In this document: piece after piece, positions 18,065 to 21,271 of the stretch | How positions within the stretch are numbered: the first letter of the stretch is position 1 | How the letters are laid out: the number at the start of each line of letters is the position of its first letter | Assembly (NCBI RefSeq): GCF_000485595.1 | Contig: NW_014577136.1 | Span: forward strand, 159,446-180,716 | Source: Priapulus caudatus | Taxonomy: Eukaryota; Priapulida; Priapulimorpha; Priapulimorphida; Priapulidae | DNA length: 21,271 bases | Direction of reading: 5' to 3' | The notes under the pieces: model-generated | What the model saw: only the letters and a program-made list of their open reading frames with translations | Told to the model about the DNA's origin: nothing | The model's database searches: none | Made by a program: the position numbers and the translations under genes

Positions 18065-19034
18065 GTCTGTGATGATATATTGATAGTTCACTGCGTTGTC
18101 TGTGGCCATTCTAGTTCAAAGATAGAGATGATGTCCAGGACGGTGAGTTGGTAATCTTTTGCAATGATTTGAGTTGATTTTGCTTGAGTTTTGCACAGCC
18201 GTAACCTATAAGCTTACGACTGGGAAAGGCGAGTACAGCGAGTTGCATAAATAAACTGCACACTTTTATACACATTTATATGTACATACACATTTATATG
18301 CATATGCACGCACGTGCACGTGTGTGTGCGTATGTTTGTACTATATAAATACATGTTCATAGTGCACTGGCGACGTTATATTGTGCCTGTATGTGAGACA
18401 GCCAGTGTGTACGTGCTATTTTATACGGAATCAAGAGAGTCGTGTCGCAGTTGCTGTAACCGGGGTGATGTATAATGCATATCACGAATTCCTCCTCCCA
18501 CCCACCACCCTTCCCCTACCCCCCACACCACTATGCACGAGTTTGCGTTATTGTATGTTACGTACGTGTGCAGTGTGTTGTCTAGTGTTTGCTGCTTGTG
18601 GAACAACGTTAGGTGAGTGCCATTGTTGCGGAGCATGGTTGAGGGAGCGCGCGTTAGAGTTCCAAGGTGCTTTAACATTTATTCCTTTGCCTTTTGAGTG
18701 GCACGTCTTTATGTAGGTAGGTTAGGGGCGGTATACTGCGACGTCATGGGAATGTATAGCTATGTAGCGACGGCAGAGTTTCTTTGCGTTAATTTTTCGT
18801 CGCGTGAAACTCCGATGGTAGTTAAATTGTCATTAACGAATCAATCACTTGCAATATATCAGACGTCGATAATAGGGAACCATCGGGAGGTGATCTACTT
18901 CTGAATATATCGAACACTAAGTGACTTTGCGGCGCGGTAGTTTCATGTATTCGCCGTGTCGGTGGCTGGCTGTGTTGTCACGTGCGCTCGATGCGTGGAG
19001 TGCGCACCTTAAGCAGGATTCTGACATGCGGTCA

Positions 19035-19300
19035 AACCTGTGTTAGTTGACACATCTATAAAATAAAACACCTGTCTATAAAGGACACTGGCTTGCCCTT
19101 GAATCGCAGTTCATCAGTGAAGCTACCTATAGATATGTAACATACGTTTATCTGTAAAGGACGCTTTTGCTTTTGGGATCGAAACCGGTTGCATAGAGTA
19201 GACACCTGCATATAACGGACACTTAGGGGATTCTGTGACAGTTATACAGTAGAATTGCCTCTATAGAACGGCCACCTGGCTATACAGGACACTTTTGGGG
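19035..19300. repeat. CTATA..GGACAC degenerate repeat cluster (copy B)
   Basis: Counterpart of the 12425-12690 cluster with the same order of motifs. Some units are closer to the common form here, for example ataaaggacactgg where copy A has ataaaggccactgg. Confidence 0.6.
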
Positions 19301-20262
19301 GGTTTTCGTGATATTACAGGTTTGAGTGTAATGCAGTGTTATTATCGTATGTATACAGGTCTTGGTTATTCGTATATTCGCAGGAATACATAATAACAAG
19401 TGCGCATCAACTATATTTCGTGTGCATCTTCGTAGTAACCATATGTTTATCATGTATTCCTGGTGTTAGTTTGTTATTTCATATATTCACGCCTATACTG
19501 TGAGTCTAGCGTGCAGCGTGCTGGCTGACTATGTAGACACAGTCCACCTTCTCATCCAGCTTTCACATTTCATGCCCCGCCACAGTCGCTATCACTCTAC
19601 CTATGTCACCCTTTGCTCTGCGACAGGCTGCACAGGTAGTGCCTTGTTGTTATTAGCTCTACCTGTGTAGCCCTTCTCTCCGCCACTGGATGCATTGGTA
19701 GAACCTTGTTGCGATAAAACTGTCACCTCATTTGACTGTTATTTATTTGCGTTTCCGTTTAAATGCTACGATGTGTTGTTATGATTTCGATGTTGATTAA
19801 TCATTAGCTTACGTCATTACGTGTTACCATCGATTGGTGTTCGTATGTCTAATGTGATGATATTTTACGATGTTGTCTCTCGTTGTTAAAGATTGCTTGT
19901 GCGATGTCTGTGCTGCTGCGTGCGCCGTGTGAACATGTAACATGTAATGCTACGTTGTTGGGGTTTGCGACAGATACACATGTAGAAGGGTGATGCTCAC
20001 GGAAGTTTTGTCTGAGACGTTGCATGCTGTCTCTCTATGTATGTTGTTAGAAGCTGATGACGTTGATAGCGTTGCTCTGGGAGTGGAAATAATCTCTGAG
20101 ACTGTTTAGCGTGCATTCGTACGTTTGTGTATTGTTTGTTCTGCTTTTTTTCTCTCCATTTTCGCCTTCCCGAATTTCTTCTCCCTCACTTTATCCGTCA
20201 CCCAGCCTCCTTTAAAGTTTTTCTTTTCTTTTAGCGCGCCGCTCTGTCTCTCTCTCTCTTAC

Positions 20263-20330
<68 letters not shown>
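20263..20330. repeat. (TA)n, copy B
   Basis: The same locus as 13652-13713 but almost uninterrupted after its first bases. Confidence 0.95.
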
Positions 20331-20333
<3 letters not shown>

Positions 20334-21220
20334 CTCCCCTATTTTTCCCTCCTTGTTCTGTCGCTTATTGTTACTATTGTTTCTTTAACAGAAATGACTA
20401 TGAACGACCGACGAAAAGAGATCAGTAGCGTAAGAGGTGCTTAATATATAATAATAGAAATGTTAAATGGAACGTGTAACTTCATCCGCCCCTTATAACG
20501 TTTGTCATGAGAATCTCGATCTCTCTTTTTTTCTATTGTTGTGAAGTCGATTCGTGTTGTATAGCTGGCTGTTTCGTGAACGGGTTATGTACGTCACCTA
20601 TCGCATTAATTCTCGCGCCATAGTTCTTTCTTCTGCAAATAGTTAAGGAATTTAGAGTCAATATCACAGAAGCCCGAAGCAGATTGAACGCATAATTGTA
20701 GAGGTTAGCCATCAGTTTATATGATCACTGCGTAGTACGTTATTCATCTATAGTTGTTGTAACAGACACGTGTAAAGGAATTCGCACGCAATCTGACGTG
20801 CAGTTTAAATTAAATATGCTTGCAGCTACGATAGCAATTTTAGACAAAGCATAATATTGCGGACTGTGCACTCTTGTAAATCGTATAAAACGTTGTTCGC
20901 ATTTAGTTTTTATTAGCAAATTGTTCGTGTAAGAAAGAGTATTGTACTATATTTCGTATTAAAATTTTATCAGAAAACGTCGCTTGTTCTAAAGCCTATA
21001 GTCGTTTGTCGCAGTTATATTCACGAAATTTCAGTTTTTAATTGTTACCACATCTGCTATTCATCATAATAAATTACAAAATTATCGATAAAAAATTGGC
21101 TGTTTTCACACGCTAAAGTTGATTTCTACAGAAGGCTAAACGCACCGTGCTTTTGGGCATGCTGGGGACGGACAATTGATATTGACTTACACAGACGCAC
21201 TCAGACAGCAATAACACTGA

Positions 21221-21232
21221 CGCGCGCGCGCG

Positions 21233-21271
<39 letters not shown>
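21221..21271. repeat. (CG)10(CA)n array at window end
   Basis: Copy B counterpart of the 14611-14767 array: a pure CG run to 21240, then CA to the last base. Confidence 0.95.

Larger units (their letters stand above)
18146..21271. repeat. ~3.1 kb direct duplication, copy B (runs off window)
   Basis: Same orientation as copy A, offset about 6.6 kb. It begins at agttggtaatc and reaches the window end inside its (CG)n(CA)n array, so the right boundary is unseen. By eye most differences are 1-2 base indels, many in homopolymers (for example cggaggtg/cgggaggtg, acattattcc/acatttattcc). Larger changes occur at the TA and CA arrays and near 19010 (cttggcgcgcagg in A, cttaagcagg in B). Confidence 0.95.

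Noticed and set aside
11523-21271. Giant LTR retrotransposon with 3.1 kb direct repeats
   Set aside because: No TG..CA ends, primer-binding site, polypurine tract next to the right repeat, or gag/pol coding in the 3.4 kb between the copies.
14611-21271. CRISPR-like or tRNA/rRNA features
   Set aside because: No regularly spaced repeats with unique spacers and no tRNA T-loop or rRNA signature seen. The organism is eukaryotic.

Overview
This is animal (metazoan) nuclear DNA. Its one recognisable gene is split by spliceosomal introns with GT..AG junctions, and the rest is intergenic and intronic sequence rich in microsatellites, inverted repeats and short non-autonomous DNA-transposon-like elements. 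Nothing bacterial, viral or organellar was recognised. Repeat density and intron sizes would suit many aquatic invertebrates, but the sequence does not fix the species.

The gene is a Rab8-type small GTPase on the + strand. Six consecutive coding exons (5466-5526, 5881-5941, 6371-6448, 7879-7968, 8538-8654, 9014-9103) join in frame and encode about 165 residues, from the IDFKI strand to a C-terminal CQLL prenylation motif. The first ~41 residues of a normal Rab8 (P-loop, switch I) were not found in the 5.4 kb upstream. They either lie beyond the left edge or are missing from this assembly. A GC-rich island at about 3640-3970, ending in a good splice donor, and a possible 39-nt exon at 4092-4130 are candidates for untranslated leader exons only.

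Layout. 1-125: CT and CA microsatellites. 320-400: a perfect 15-bp inverted repeat. 409-2433: a ~2.0 kb DNA transposon with ~85-bp terminal inverted repeats, flanked by a perfect 8-bp target-site duplication and carrying internal repeats but no recognisable transposase. ~2539-3065: a poorly defined TCGA-rich element. 3450-3570: a ~30-bp minisatellite. 3640-3990: the GC-rich island. 4294-4956: a hairpin-rich MITE with tandem 85-bp units. 5466-9103: the Rab8 exons, with a hAT-like MITE and small hairpins in the introns. 9104-11140: 3' UTR and flank. 11165-11430: a long polypyrimidine tract.

The right half is dominated by a ~3.1 kb direct duplication: copy A from 11523 and copy B from 18146, which runs off the window. 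The copies differ mainly by single-base indels, which suggests either a recent segmental duplication or unmerged haplotypes or assembly error. Between them lie a MITE nested in a MITE (15559-16043) and a ~980-bp near-palindrome (17086-18064). No ORF in the right half is supported as a gene: ORFs in the duplicated segment are broken by frameshifts between copies. I found no convincing new multi-gene system. The most informative items are the truncated Rab8 model, the indel-rich duplication, the 8-bp-TSD transposon and the large palindrome.
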